Below are positions 15,001-27,100 of a DNA stretch of 64,000 nt, piece after piece. Origin of the DNA: Campylorhamphus procurvoides (lineage: Eukaryota; Chordata; Aves; Passeriformes; Dendrocolaptidae); assembly GCA_013396655.1 (NCBI GenBank), contig WBMV01004989.1:667317-731316 (forward strand), read 5' to 3'. The position numbers were made by a program, and so were the translations under genes. The stretch's first letter is position 1. The number at the start of each line of letters is the position of its first letter. The notes under the pieces were generated by a model. That model was not told the DNA's origin and did not search any database. It saw nothing but the letters and a program-made list of their open reading frames with translations.

Positions 15001-18000
15001 TAATGATCCATGTTATTAATGGTGCTGTCACCATTACTGCCTGTGCAAGACTGCAGTCTTTTTTTCCTTCTCATAGTTTCCATCAGCTGAAAGTCTTATA
15101 GTTTTTTAAAATGCCCTTATTAGCAGTTTGCCAAAAAATCTTTAAGAGCTATAAGTCTGTCTTTGTTTCACTGGACTGCAAAGACTGCAAGGAATATTTT
15201 GCATAAAGTTTTACAGGCAAGGTAAAGTTTGGGCTAATTGGGCAGAAAACAATTGCTTCTCTATCATGTTTACAAAGCCTAAGTCAATACATAGGAATAA
15301 AAGCAGAACCATATCAAAAAGAGGAATTTATACATGAAAATTGTTCTTAAATAGTGGACTTACACTGTTGGGTAAATATATATATCAAAGATCTGATATA
15401 AATATATATGGTACCACAGACCCTATTCCAGTGAAAGACAAAGTTTATTTACAAAAAAACTCTACATTTTTTCTTGTTTTACGTTACTTTAGAATGCTCT
15501 GTCACACTTGGCCAAGTTTGCCAAGGGAAGGTAGTCTATGGCACTGCCTGATGTTTGAACTTTCTGATTTCGCTGATCTTCATACAAGAATATGAGAAAC
15601 ACAAAAAGAAGTTTGGGAATGAAACAAAAGGCAAAAGGAAAAGAAAACAGAGCAGAAGTAGCACCATTTTGGTTCTGAGCGTTTTCATTATCCACCTCTA
15701 AAAGCAGAAACAGACTCCCACTGCAGCTTCTTGCTTTACCACTGTCATGGATGGAGGTAGGTTTTCTAAAACCATCAGAAGTCTCTACAGGAGCCAGCAT
15801 CCCTCCCACTGTCAGAACCCAACAAAAAAAAAAAGGTACACAAACATCTGAGCTGTGGACAGCCAAGGAACACATAAGAGTTCTGGCAGAGGTGTGCAGC
15901 AGGGAAGAAATACAGCCTTATATGATTGTGTATGTAAGTCACATAGGTCCTCTTACTTATAAGCATAGGTATGTTTAATCATAAAAACAAACCAGAGCCT
16001 TATGGGCTATCAGGCACTATGATGCTTTGGTGATAGCAGCTGTACAGTCCAGGCAGGCATGTTAAAGACATGTGAGTTGAAGCAAGGTCCTGTGGCATTG
16101 TTTCCTTACTGTTTAATTTTAAAATATTCACTAAAAAAGGAACTGTCATTACAATCTCTAGACAAATGTAAGTGCCTGCTATTTTACAGGTATTAGTATC
16201 AATTATGACTTTTCCAAGCATGAAAAAATATTTGCAACACTGAGACTGTTTTTCACAATTATTCTTCTTTGAAAAGAGCTTATTCATCATCTTTTTTCTT
16301 TATTATTTTTATACCTACTCTGTTTCAAATTGATACTGTAAAAGTGATTTTATCCTTGTCTTTCAGATGCTTATTTCTGGGATAGGAAACATGAATATTG
16401 CTACTTAGTAAAGCCAACATTCCACTTCAAACACTGCATTTCATATTAGTATGTAGCTCAACTTGAACTGATTTCTCTTCTCACTACCTATGAGTTATAG
16501 CCTAAACCCCATTCTTTTCCTTTTATACTTCATTCTCACAATGGCTTCAAGTGTTCAGTCTTAAGCCAAAGTAAGCCCTGAGCAGAAAATGTAAGTGCCA
16601 ATCAATATGAATATAGAAGATGAATAAGGAGTAAAACAATGTGATTTTAAAGAAGACAGAAAAGAAACTTTAAATACCATAACAATAAAGCGAAGTTCCA
16701 TTACCGAGAGCTCCAGAAAAGTATTAGAGCCTTCCTCCAAATTTGCTTCCATAAGAGAAGAATTTCTATGCCATTCCTTATCTGAGAGAAAAAAAATAAA
16801 AAATTCCCTAGTGCTAAAGGAAAAATCAGTCTCCCTGCACTCTGATTCTCTTCTTTTCTTAAGCAAATTCTGCTAACTACATCACACTATGTTCCTATAA
16901 ACTCTTAAGGAAATTATTTGAAATACATTTGCATTTTTAGTCACCAGAAACACCTCTTAATATCAGCTATTAAGCCAAAATAACAAAAACTGTAATTCAT
17001 TTTTAGCAATTTTTTAGTGGTTTCTTTTGGTTTTTGTTTATTGTGGGGTTTTTTTTGGATTTGGTTTTTTTTTTTTTTACAAATAGGACTTGCACGACAT
17101 GTATTATATGTTAATACTTACCTGAATTTCTGATCATTGCTTACAGTAATATAGTAGGGATGTTGGATACTATTTTGGGGAGATTGAATAATGCCAATAG
17201 TTTATGACTTTTATGTTACATGCGGGATGCCTCAGCTCATAGCATCTGTCTCTGCAAGATTAAGTATCAGACAGACTATGAGTTACTAAAGAATAAGTGT
17301 GTTGGAATGCTCTTATAAATTAAACTTTTCACAAAAAAGTTTGCCTAAACCTCCTGAAGTAGGAAATTCAATGATTCTTGAGCAAAACTAACAGAATTTG
17401 ACATCAGTCTGGCTTAGAAAAAAAACTATTCTGTTTTTCACAATAACTTGCTCTCAGAACATAACACTATGCAGTGTAAGAATGCTAAATACTACTTTTC
17501 TGGTTCATGAATGAAAAAAGCTTTTAGTCATGGGATTACAGAGTACTCAATTGATTTAAGTAATTGGTATTTAACTCTCCTTTAAATTACTAAAAAACTA
17601 GCTAACAGTATGATCTAAAAACGTAAACATACAGTTCCAAGACATCTGCATTAATGCATAGAGGCTGCTATCTTATTTTTATGGAATAAGCAGGCAAAAG
17701 AACAAATATCAAAGATGTAAAGATAATGTGCTGCTGTCATTTATTCTGCAGGCAGATAAAGCTAAGCAAAGCAGGAGCACTGATTCAGCAAAGAAAACAG
17801 GAATGCATCTTTATGGGAACACGTGAGATTTTCATTTTAGCTAACTTAATGTATACTAGAAACTGTGATACTGATTGATATACATGTGAAAGCTGAGGAG
17901 GAAGAAGCAAAGGGAAAAGCAATTTCTCTGTTGTAGCATCATATGAAGATATTCTAGAAAGCAAGCATCAGACTGAAAAAAAAAATGAAATTACAGGAAA

Positions 18001-18602
18001 CCTCCTTGTAATTCTAGAAGCTGTCTTTGAAAGCTTTCAGTAGCATTTTTAAAAGTATGCTTAGATGTACTCTGTCTCAGGGAGTGACAGATTTTCTCTT
18101 CAGCAAAGTGAAGAAGAAAAACTGTGACCAGCAAAAGCTGGCTTGCTTACTGGGAAGCTGCTGAAACTGCACAGTGGAAACATCAAGGAGAGTGTGACTT
18201 GAGCCAATTTAGAAAAGAATTTTCTGAGAAACAGGTGAATCTCTGATACTCAAAGCCATAATCTTTTTTTTTTTTCATCCAGCTTGGTTCTCACAAAGCA
18301 TCGGCATCAGAGGAGGTTGGTGACACCTTTTTTTACAACAGCGTCTTGGATACAACAGTGTTTCCTAAACACGCTGGTCTGATGTAAACTGTATTTCTTG
18401 ATAATCATTGTACCCCTATTCAAACTTGAGTTTCAAACACTTCTACAGCCCTAATGCAGAACCATACTATGGCTTTGTGGGCTAGTAACCAAAGGACCAC
18501 ATCTGGAGGAGCCTCTGTCAGAGAACCCACCCAGGCTATAAAAGACTTCCCCTGGGCATTATTATAATAATCACCAGGTTATACACACTGTGTTCCTCAA
18601 TG
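12041..18602. other. AT-rich non-coding DNA, no gene recognised
   Basis: This stretch holds scattered short frames only, the largest being a 128-codon minus frame at 15489-15875 with no recognisable domain. There are homopolymer tracts, notably a T-rich run at about 17030-17080. A loose AT palindrome surrounds the AGATCT site near 15370-15405. No LTR, LINE or RNA gene was recognised. Confidence 0.55.
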
Positions 18603-18608
18603 GGGATA
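18603..18608. repeat. target-site duplication, left copy (GGGATA)
   Basis: These six bases abut the LTR. The matching six bases on the other side, GGGATG at 19103-19108, differ at one position. Six-base duplications are usual for ERVK-type (betaretrovirus-like) integrations. Confidence 0.6.
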
Positions 18609-19102
18609 TGCCGCGTGCCGAAGTGAAGAAAGGAAAACGTCCTCAGCCGATGGTAGGGTGAAGGCTGGAACTCATTTATTCAGGCAGCATGGGACTTATA
18701 TAGGGTTCCGAGAGAAGCTTGGAAAGTGGGAGGAGTTTGGGGCGGAGCGTGGCAAGTAGGGGAAGGGCTAAGAGGGAAAGAGGGGAATACAGATGGGGCG
18801 TGGCCAGCCTCACATGATGACGCTGAGTGTGCATCACTGGCCAGCCAATGAAAAAATAGGGAATACACAAGCAATAGAAACCGGTAACTGGGTAGCCACC
18901 ACCAATCAGAATAAAACATACAAATACAGGGGGAATGACTATCTATCTAATACAATAATAAGTCACTATCTATGCTATAGAACATCTTTTAAAGCATAAA
19001 CTTCTGAGGTTTGAGGTAGTTGTCCATTTCTGGTGTTTATCACTTGATAGAAACTGTTCATCCTGGTTGTTTTGGCAGCCTTTGAGACAGTGTTCTCCAA
19101 CA
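18609..19102 (-). mobile_element. complete solo LTR, ERVK-like endogenous retrovirus
   Basis: This is a 494-bp element with canonical termini when read on the minus strand: it starts TGTTGGAGAACACTG and ends CACGCGGCA. The minus strand carries a TATA box (CCCTATATAAG, complement at 18695-18705) followed about 20 bases on by an AATAAA polyadenylation signal (complement at 18675-18680), the order expected for U3-R-U5. It is flanked by GGGATA and GGGATG, a 6-bp target duplication with one change. No internal retroviral sequence remains, so it arose by recombination between two LTRs. A shorter copy of the same family lies at about 36821-36925. The class is inferred from the duplication length. 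Confidence 0.8.
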
Positions 19103-20066
19103 GGGATGCTCTCTGTTCCATCTCACACTGATTGCCCTTTTTCCAAAGAAAGAAGATCCTATGTCTCTTTTACCAGTTCCACAAAACTATTGTTCACTTG
19201 CTTATTCATGTATTTTTCCCTACTAACAGTCTGAAATGGTGAGGAATATGACTTCTTCTTGTAAATAAGCTGCTCCTTGTTGTTCCTCGCAGAGGAATGC
19301 TGTATAGCAATTGTCTTAGGGATATTAGAGCAAAATGAACTATTCAAATGGAGCTCTGAAAGTCTTACTGAAATCTTGCTTTAGTTCTCATCCTTGCATC
19401 CTTCCGTGCCCTGATCTGTCCTGTCCTCTTGTAATTTTTAAACTCACTTCCCTTCAGTCTCCTTTTCATTCTTTTTCATTTTTTTTCCTTCCTACTGTTT
19501 CCCACTACACTGTAACTGCCCTAATAGAACTGGAAAGAAAAAGTCTCTTCACATTTGTCAAATGACTTCTCTGCTGTGTTTTTCCAGTATAATTCTCTTC
19601 CATTTTATCTGCTTTTTTTGTTCTAGATAACAACCATTTTCCTGCAAGGAATAAGTCTATATTTATTAAGAAACACTCTTTAGGTTACTGCGATAGCCTA
19701 GATCACCTTTTTGAAAGAATTTTGCAGTTACACATAGCTGTATATGTATATACACATATATTTTCAAGCCCCAAAGGCCCTTCTTTATTTATAAGAATGA
19801 AAATATGGGGTCAATTCCAGAAACTACACAAGAAATAGATGAAGAGTGCCAGACCCCACACTGGCAAGTGAAAAAGGACTGCCACAAATCCTCATCCTCC
19901 CATTAGAATGATGGAGGAGTTTCAAGACAAAGAAAGAACAACTGGACTGAATTAAATCATACACATTGAGGGCTGGAGTGAATGAGTACTTTTTATTGTT
20001 AATCATCTGGAGTTTTAATAAGTAACTGGAAATTACAAATATGAAAAAGGACCATATTAAAAAAAG
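19103..20066. other. AT-rich spacer, no gene recognised
   Basis: This begins with the right-hand target duplication (GGGATG, 19103-19108). The rest is pyrimidine-rich unique sequence with a short AT/GT alternating stretch near 19740-19765. I recognise no gene or repeat. Confidence 0.5.
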
Positions 20067-20201
20067 ATGGAAGATCTGGAACAGAAAAAGGCAACCCGAC
20101 TGCAAAAACCTCGTAGTGGTCCAGAAGAACCCGGCAGAATCTATGACTTTGACTTTGTTGGGACATTCACAACAAGAATCATAAAATGGAAAAGATTTTA
20201 A
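20067..20201 (+). other. short coding-like open frame of unknown origin (44 codons)
   Basis: A plus-strand ATG frame of 44 codons starts MEDLEQKKATRLQKPRSG and continues with EEPGRIYDFDFVGTF before a TAA. Its composition is unlike the surrounding noise: charged and mixed, with unusual CpG-containing codons kept (CGA, CGT, GGC). I do not recognise the protein. There is no pyrimidine tract before it and no clear splice donor after it. An A9 run follows the stop almost at once, which could mean the 3' end of a retrocopy. A frame this short also arises easily by chance, so the call is weak. Confidence 0.2.
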
Positions 20202-21711
20202 AAAAAAACTAGCGGGCAAACACATCAACTGTGTTCTCCACCTACTCTTATCAACTTCTTTCTGTGCACTTCTTGATGAAATCCATTTAAATCCCAATTC
20301 TACAAATACATGTTTAACATTCTGAAACTAAATTATTCATGGTCAAAGAAAGATCAGGACTTGCATCTGTAAGCTCCTTACAGAAATCTTAAGTAACCAC
20401 CCAGCCCTTAAAAATCTGTATTGATTCAAAGAGCAGGACTAGGATAACTACTTCAAATTTCATTCCTAGTATTTATAAATCCTCCTTCATCCTAAAATGC
20501 ATTTTATAAGGAAAACATCAATGCTGAAAACTGGCTTTGTGGGATGTTGAACATTTCTTCTCTAACACCACTCTTCCTACCTTCCAAGTGAATTTGAATG
20601 TTACTGAGGATTAATCTACTGCTTCTGCTTTTCTGGTCATATATATGTGGCAGTTCTCTTACTGCCTGAGCAGTATGATTTGGAGATAGAATGACCACTG
20701 CAGAGGTGTGACAGACAAACCTCCCTTCTACAGTCACATACCCAGAAAAATAAGAAAATAATAGAGCTCACTGACTTGTGGCATTCCATTCATCCTCAGT
20801 GTTCTGCCAGTATTAACCAATTGCTGTATATATCAGTGAAGGAATCAATCAAGACACTGGCACTCCTGCAGTCTATCATCCAGTTTAAAATGTTATAGTT
20901 CAAGTGAAAGGTGTCCCAGAAATTTCTGAGTTTAAATTTAATGGGAGAGAATGAAAAAGTAAAACGTTCTCTTGAAAGTGAAAATTTCTGCTAAAATTAA
21001 GTTTCTTGGATATGATGTAATTTACAAATTAGAACTATAACTGAATTTATTTTCTTATATTTTGACATGTTTTATTCCACCAATTTTTAATTATTATTTT
21101 GCTTACAAAATTAAGCAATATACAATATACTTATTTGTCTTAAATTATATTTTAAAAAAATTGAAACTAGTCAGTACATCAATTCCCAACCTGCCAGTGA
21201 TTTCATTCAAATCAAGTCAGAAACTGAGAATATACCTTAATTCAGACAGGTATGTCTGAATTATCTACTGCTTCTTGAAATCTTTTTCTACTGAGACGAC
21301 CTAATTTTGACTGATTTCAAAAAAGAATGAACACTTACCATAATCATTAGACCAGAACCTTTCATCTTTACATCATGTTCCAGGAAACATAACAGATCTA
21401 CCAAAAAAAAAAATCTTAAAACTTGAGTTGTTTTTTTTCTTTACTGAAATTTCTCTCTTTATCCTATAAATATATTGTCTCATCATCGAAAAATACACAT
21501 GCGGACTTTTTAAAGTCTAATCAACATTGTTTTTTATTCTCACTTATACAACCTAAAGCCTCATAGAATGTGCTTGTTCTCTGGATGTTTCAGGTGGAGA
21601 AGAACTGGAGCTTGATTCTGCAAGTCTTTTTCCAGTGTTACTAGGGTGAGAGCTCTCCACAATCCATATCACAGTTCTGCAGCCCTATTCATCTAAAGTG
21701 AAGAAGCCACA
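20202..21711. other. AT-rich non-coding DNA, no gene recognised
   Basis: Nothing recognisable is seen. The minus strand keeps a 157-codon open frame at 19824-20297 across and beside this stretch, but its translation is rich in F, L and S, as expected from an A-rich complement, and it shows no domain. Confidence 0.5.
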
Positions 21712-22018
21712 TTGCTTCAGCAAGGTGATAGTGCCTACCTGCTTCATGGAGACCTCATGTGTGCCTTTTATCTATGGTGGCCACTGCCTCCAGGCAGGGC
21801 CTTTGACCTACTGGCCATGCTGGGGTTCCAGGCCAGGGTGAGGGGCAGTGTTCTCAGTGATCCTGCCAATTTGAACCAGGTCAAGGGCTCCAGGAGCTGT
21901 GGGTGTTATAGTTTTCCTGGGCTGTTTGTGACTGACAGCCACTGCCGGGCTTCCCCTGTGCCATGAGGGATAGGATGCTACGCCACCCCCATGAGGTTTG
22001 ACTCATCCTTGCCCTCTT
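21712..22018. other. GC-richer anonymous patch before a CA microsatellite
   Basis: About 300 bases are clearly richer in G and C than the flanks. They contain an 84-codon plus frame (21712-21966) with no recognised domain, and short inverted pieces such as GACTGACAGCC. It could be an unrecognised repeat, a decayed LTR or a small regulatory element. Only the composition shift is seen directly. Confidence 0.35.
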
Positions 22019-22043
22019 CACACACACACACACACACACACAC
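22019..22043. repeat. (CA)n microsatellite
   Basis: About twelve consecutive CA units run from 22019. This is a simple dinucleotide repeat, likely variable in length between individuals. Confidence 0.95.
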
Positions 22044-23500
22044 TCCCCACAAGGTGGTTCTCACCCAATAATTACTGATGAAGTGTCTAATATCAAGTGA
22101 ACAGAACAGCTTTAGAAAGCCTTGTGTTGGATCAGCTACAATAGGGAAGTTACTGACTTCAAAAGCAGCTCTGCTTCAGAATAGAGAAGAATCTGAATAA
22201 AATGCAGGTGCAATTTTTTTTCTTTGCACTGATATCTTTTTGTCTTTGCTTGTTTCTGCAACTGTTCTCTTACAGCACTTGCAGAAATGCCTGAGTGACA
22301 ACTAGAGTGTGAGCAACCCATTCAAACTGGCAGAAGGACAGCCCATGGTTGACTGCCTGAATGCTTTATAATATCTACAAAATGAACGAGACACTTTTTA
22401 TTACTATTATTTGCACGTATAATCAAACCAATAGTAAATATGACCAGATCGAATCTACATAATGGGTCCTGTCTATTAATGAGGAGATAATTGGAATAAT
22501 CACTATTCTTGTGAGAACATGCTGTCTTGATAATTATGATATTTTCTCCATAGTATTAAATAAGGAAAAAAAAAAAGGTTGGAAACCGCTGCTTTCCAGG
22601 TGTGTATAGCACTGAGAAAATATTATAAGAGATCTGGTCTGGCAAGTGTAATTCTTTATCTGTCTTCCCAGTACCAAAACAATGATGTAGTTCATCAAAG
22701 TATATGAGTAAACAAAGGAGATCTTCCACATTATTGGTAAACTACATGTCAGAAATAATCTTCGCTGATTAGAAACACTGGGATAACAGAAAAAGTCAAA
22801 GAAGGGTGTCATTTTAAAGAAATGTTTAATCACTGTAAACATCACTGAAAAACACTTGATTCTGACACTCATACCACGTTCTATGTGAAGTCTCAGGCAA
22901 TTCTTATAAAAATTTTAAAAAAGAATATAAAAACTGGTGTACTTGGTCAGACCAGAGGCACCAATTATATCTGTCTCTCATGGGAATGTATAATGAAGGC
23001 CCAAGTACAACAGATTGCACAGTGGTACTTCCTACATATACCATTCCAGCATTGAACAATTTGCAACATGGGCCTTCTGAGCCAGATGTAGTATCTTTGT
23101 GTAAGGATAGGTGTTCTTTTTTCGTAAGATTTCACTTCAAGAAGATTAGAGCTTAATTAAATGTTTGCTAAGAAGACTTTCTGCCTAAGAAGAAACCCCT
23201 TTTCCAAATATAGGGGAAATGTTCTTTCCCTCTTACACTCCAGAGAAGACCTTCCCCCATGGAAAGCTCCATGGAATGTGGAGAGACAACCCTTCCCAGT
23301 GTTACAGGCTGTGCAGGAGGTGAGCCTGGGTGAAGGGAGGCCAGGGAAGATAAAAAGCCTGGAAGACATCAGGAGGCATGCCGTTCTCAGGCCCCAGTGC
23401 TGTGTAGTACTGCTGGTTTTCTTTGTAAATTTTTAGTATTCTCAAATTTGAAACGAACCTTTTTGGATTCTCTCCACTGCATTGACAGTTTTGGGGCACA
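22044..23500. other. non-coding DNA, no gene recognised
   Basis: This is mostly AT-rich unique DNA. The last 350 bases (from about 23160) are less AT-rich and include a perfect small hairpin, CCATGGA-AAGC-TCCATGG, at 23257-23274. They may be an older repeat into which the downstream LTR integrated, but I cannot name it. Confidence 0.45.
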
Positions 23501-23504
23501 CTTG

Positions 23505-24112
23505 TGATGCCTAAAATCCTGGAAAATAGGCACTCAGACAAACATCAATTGGAGAAAGATAGACAATACCTTTATTTGGGAGATCGGAGACTCCGTGTCT
23601 CCGCTGGGCCCCACCAAACACGCGTGGGCCAACGCCGAGGGTCCCCACACCCGAGAATTCCCCGAGGAACGAAGACGACGACGAAGACCCAGCCCTCAGT
23701 AGGGTTACCCTTTTTATACCCTTTTACCCAATTAACATATGAAATATCCATAACCAATCACTATTTCTAATTTTCCCCGGTGGTCCACCCCTCAGGGTCC
23801 CGGGCCATGCCCCCCTGGACCCCCTCCAACGGTTTCTGGGCTCTCCTATTGTTTTGACTTCAAGTTATCTTGCAGGTGTCTCTGAAAAACACCATGGCCT
23901 TCAAAGAGCCCCAGAATATGTGAGAAAGTCCCTTTAGTAACTCTAAACACCCCAATATCTGAAAGCCTGAAAAACATCGTGGCCTTCAAAGAGCTCAGGA
24001 ATGCTGAGAAAATCCTCTCAGCAGCTCCAAACATCCCTTAATATGCGAGCAAGAAACCTATACCTCTAAAATCCCAAAAATCCACAAAATTCACCCCAAA
24101 CCTTAGGCATCA
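23505..24112 (-). mobile_element. complete solo LTR, gammaretrovirus-like (ERV1) endogenous retrovirus
   Basis: This 608-bp element has inverted ends TGATGCCTAA and TTAGGCATCA. It is flanked by CTTG at 23501-23504 and again at 24113-24116, a 4-bp target duplication as in gammaretrovirus-like elements. On the minus strand come a U3 with two 85-bp direct copies, a TATAAAA box (complement at 23712-23718), a GC-rich leader with many CpG, and an AATAAA signal (complement at 23571-23576), in the right order. The ends, the duplication and the CpG-rich R region are well preserved, so it is the youngest-looking LTR here. No gag, pol or env sequence is present. Confidence 0.88.
23882..24046 (-). repeat. 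85-bp tandem duplication inside the LTR U3
   Basis: The motif CTGAAAAACA, followed by a shared GGCCTTCAAAGAGC core, occurs at 23882 and again at 23967, a spacing of 85. The two units differ at scattered positions. Duplicated U3 segments in gammaretroviral LTRs often carry enhancer sites; that role is inferred here. Confidence 0.75.
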
Positions 24113-24116
24113 CTTG

Positions 24117-27100
24117 CACGTATCTTACTTTACATTTGTACTTTACGATCTTTTTAATTTTCATGCTCTTTCTGCCTCTTTTTCATTTTCATTCATGTTC
24201 CCCTCTGGAATTTCTGTAAATATTTTAGCACTAATAGTCAGGTTGAAGCTCCTCTGGCTGTGATAGGTTGTAATAGGTTGTGACAATATTGTGGACATTT
24301 GTACCATTCGTTTCCAAGAGGTCACGGGCTGTTTTATGCTGACATCCCCTTGTATTAGAAGAATAAGCAAATAACCAAAGCTTATTTACCTTCTCCATGG
24401 TTTCATAGATGCCCATTATATCTTCTTGCAAAATTCCTCCTGTTCTCTGAGATGAAGAGTCCCACCCAATAAGCTGTTACTCATGCAAACATATTCTAAG
24501 CATTTGATCTTCTTTGAAATGAGGAGGGGTGACAGAAACAATCTGGCTGTTCGCAGCATTCAAAATGCAGAGCAACTACATGTGTATTTACACACTGATG
24601 TACTGTTTTATGGTTTATCCCATGTTCTCTTCCTAGTAAACCATAACATTCGATTAGGACTCAGGACTCACTGCACTGACTGAGCCCTGAATGAAATTTT
24701 CACAAAACCAGGTGTTAAATTCAGGACCTTCTAGAGTGGTAGTGGTCTTTCCAGAGCTAAGAATCATATTGTATATAACATTAGGAATTTTCACACTGCC
24801 AATTTTCCCTGAAAAGTGAGCAAGAATGATACTGTTATCACAAAACATTCTTTCACATCACTTAAATTATTCCAATAGTTTCTGAAGGATATCCACATCT
24901 TTAATTCATTTACATTCTAAGGTATAGGTCATCTTCAGAAATCTGCACCTGATATTCTCAATGCATTTTGGAACTAGCTTTGGTTTTGTAGGGGTGGTGA
25001 GGTGGATAGCACTTTAAATTAGTTTTCCTGTCAGGGGTTAAAAAAAAAAAAGGGACAGAAGAATGAGATTTGGGCCTTCTTCAGGGGAAAGAAGAGTGTG
25101 GTAGCATATGTAATGAGAAGCCAGAGGGTCTTCTTCAGAGTATTGTTTCAGCGGCTACCATTAATGATGGAGCACTTAGGAGCAAGATCTGCTTTTCAAG
25201 TACGTAAACCCAGAGAAGAATGTACAAGAAAAGAATTATGGACAAATAGTCTGTACATTGAATCTTAACCTGAGGGTTGTTTTTGCTAAAAATTGCTAAG
25301 TATAAATAAATTCTACAGCACTTGGAAATAATTTCTCTGCATTAGACACTTTTAAGAAGAGCAGGAGAGCAACCAGATGGCAAACAAACTAGATTGGTTC
25401 TTTGCCAATGTTATTATTTAAAAATTCTGAATTTGGGAAAATGTTGAATATATCATAGTCCTTATATGTGTCACATACATAGGGTGTTATGTATGTGCTG
25501 TCTTGTTAAGACACAGGGCCAAAAGCATTTGCCTATGTTAAATGTATCATTTAATTATCTTAACCTGCACTCTTCTCACACCACTCAAGACCACTTCTTG
25601 CTAATCTAGCACTCTGAGCAGTTTCAAACCCCTATCGGACAAATATCTCACATGAAAAATGCCAAGATTCTCAAAAGATCTCTGAAATAATCATGATAAT
25701 GACAACAATAAAAGGTAAGATGAAATTTTAAGACTTGTTCCTTGGTCAGCAATTTTTTAATATGCTATTTGCTCTGAATGAGAACTTTGGAAGTGTTTAT
25801 TTTAAACATTCTAAAACTTTTACAAAACAACATCACTGCAATACACATAACAGAGTACACAACTGTGTTCAGGATCATTCATTGCTCAAGAACTGGAGAG
25901 GAATGTGCTAAGGATATGACTGTATTTTTCTTGGTCTTAGAGTAATTATTGTAGCTGATAATGTCTTCATTATAATTGCACCTGAGTTAATTATCGAGGT
26001 CACAGACAAACTGAATAAGGCATTGTATGAACACAGGAAAGCTGCCCCTGTTTTAAACAGCTTACAATTAAATTAAATATGATATGTGAAATTGACAGGA
26101 AGGAATAAAATTCACAAACTAAACAGCATGATTGCAACAAATGTCAACCCATCACTGCTTTTCTTGGGGTGAATGGGAGGCTATTAAACATGGCCATGGC
26201 ACATGAAAAGAAGAATGGAAACACCAGAAAAGATAGGACCATTGGTGACTGAATGAAACTGAGGTGAAGGACATGACATAGTTAGAAATAAATTGAGAGA
26301 AGGGAAGGGACACACAAATGAGAACTTGCTGTTGCTATGTCCACACACATAAGACACTGTAAAGCTGCACCCTGTGAAAATGTCCAAAGATGAACTGCTC
26401 TCACACTTTCACATGACAGGCTGTTTGAACATGCCCAGCCTGGCACAAGAGGTCTGCCTTACTCTCAAAGGGCTCTACAGCCTCCTTGGGTACACCTGTA
26501 TACAAGAGTCAATCATGTCTTCCAGCAGAAACTTATGAGCAGAAACCTATTTTTCTAGCAGAAAAATATGAGCAAGGAACTGGGAACCATGAGTAGCATG
26601 CATCCATACCACCTGTGCCTGCATTCACTAGATTGCCCATTGCTGGCACCCATCCCATACCCATCTCCTTTCTCAGAGGCCATGCCCCAAACTATGGCAT
26701 CATGTCCATAAGCAAAAAGAGGCTGGGGTAAGTACTTCATATTTTTTCAGTTATGTCCATGCAAGGTCAGAAAAGTACCAAGCAACATGAAACACACTGT
26801 TCCAATAATGCCACAACAAGGCTGTCCTTGAGAAAGTCAGCAAAAAGGGCCCAGCTGGCCCCATCTCCATCATGCAGTGATGTTCATGGCACGGACAGAG
26901 ACATTTTTACTGTGAGTCAAGTTTGCTTCTCTATCTTGGTTGGATTCCTGAAAGACAATTTCCCATACCAAACTTGAGAAGTCAATCCTATATGAAAACC
27001 ATTAGCTTGAACCTAATCAGGATCACGGGCTGTGCACTGTCTGGGGCATACAGGCTTTATGCGGCAGGATTTAGAACCTTGCATATTGCAAGAATAGTTC

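Noticed and set aside
19824..20297. 157-codon minus frame
   Set aside because: Its translation is dominated by F, L, S and I from an A-rich complement. The opposite strand has the more coding-like short frame, and neither strand shows a known domain.
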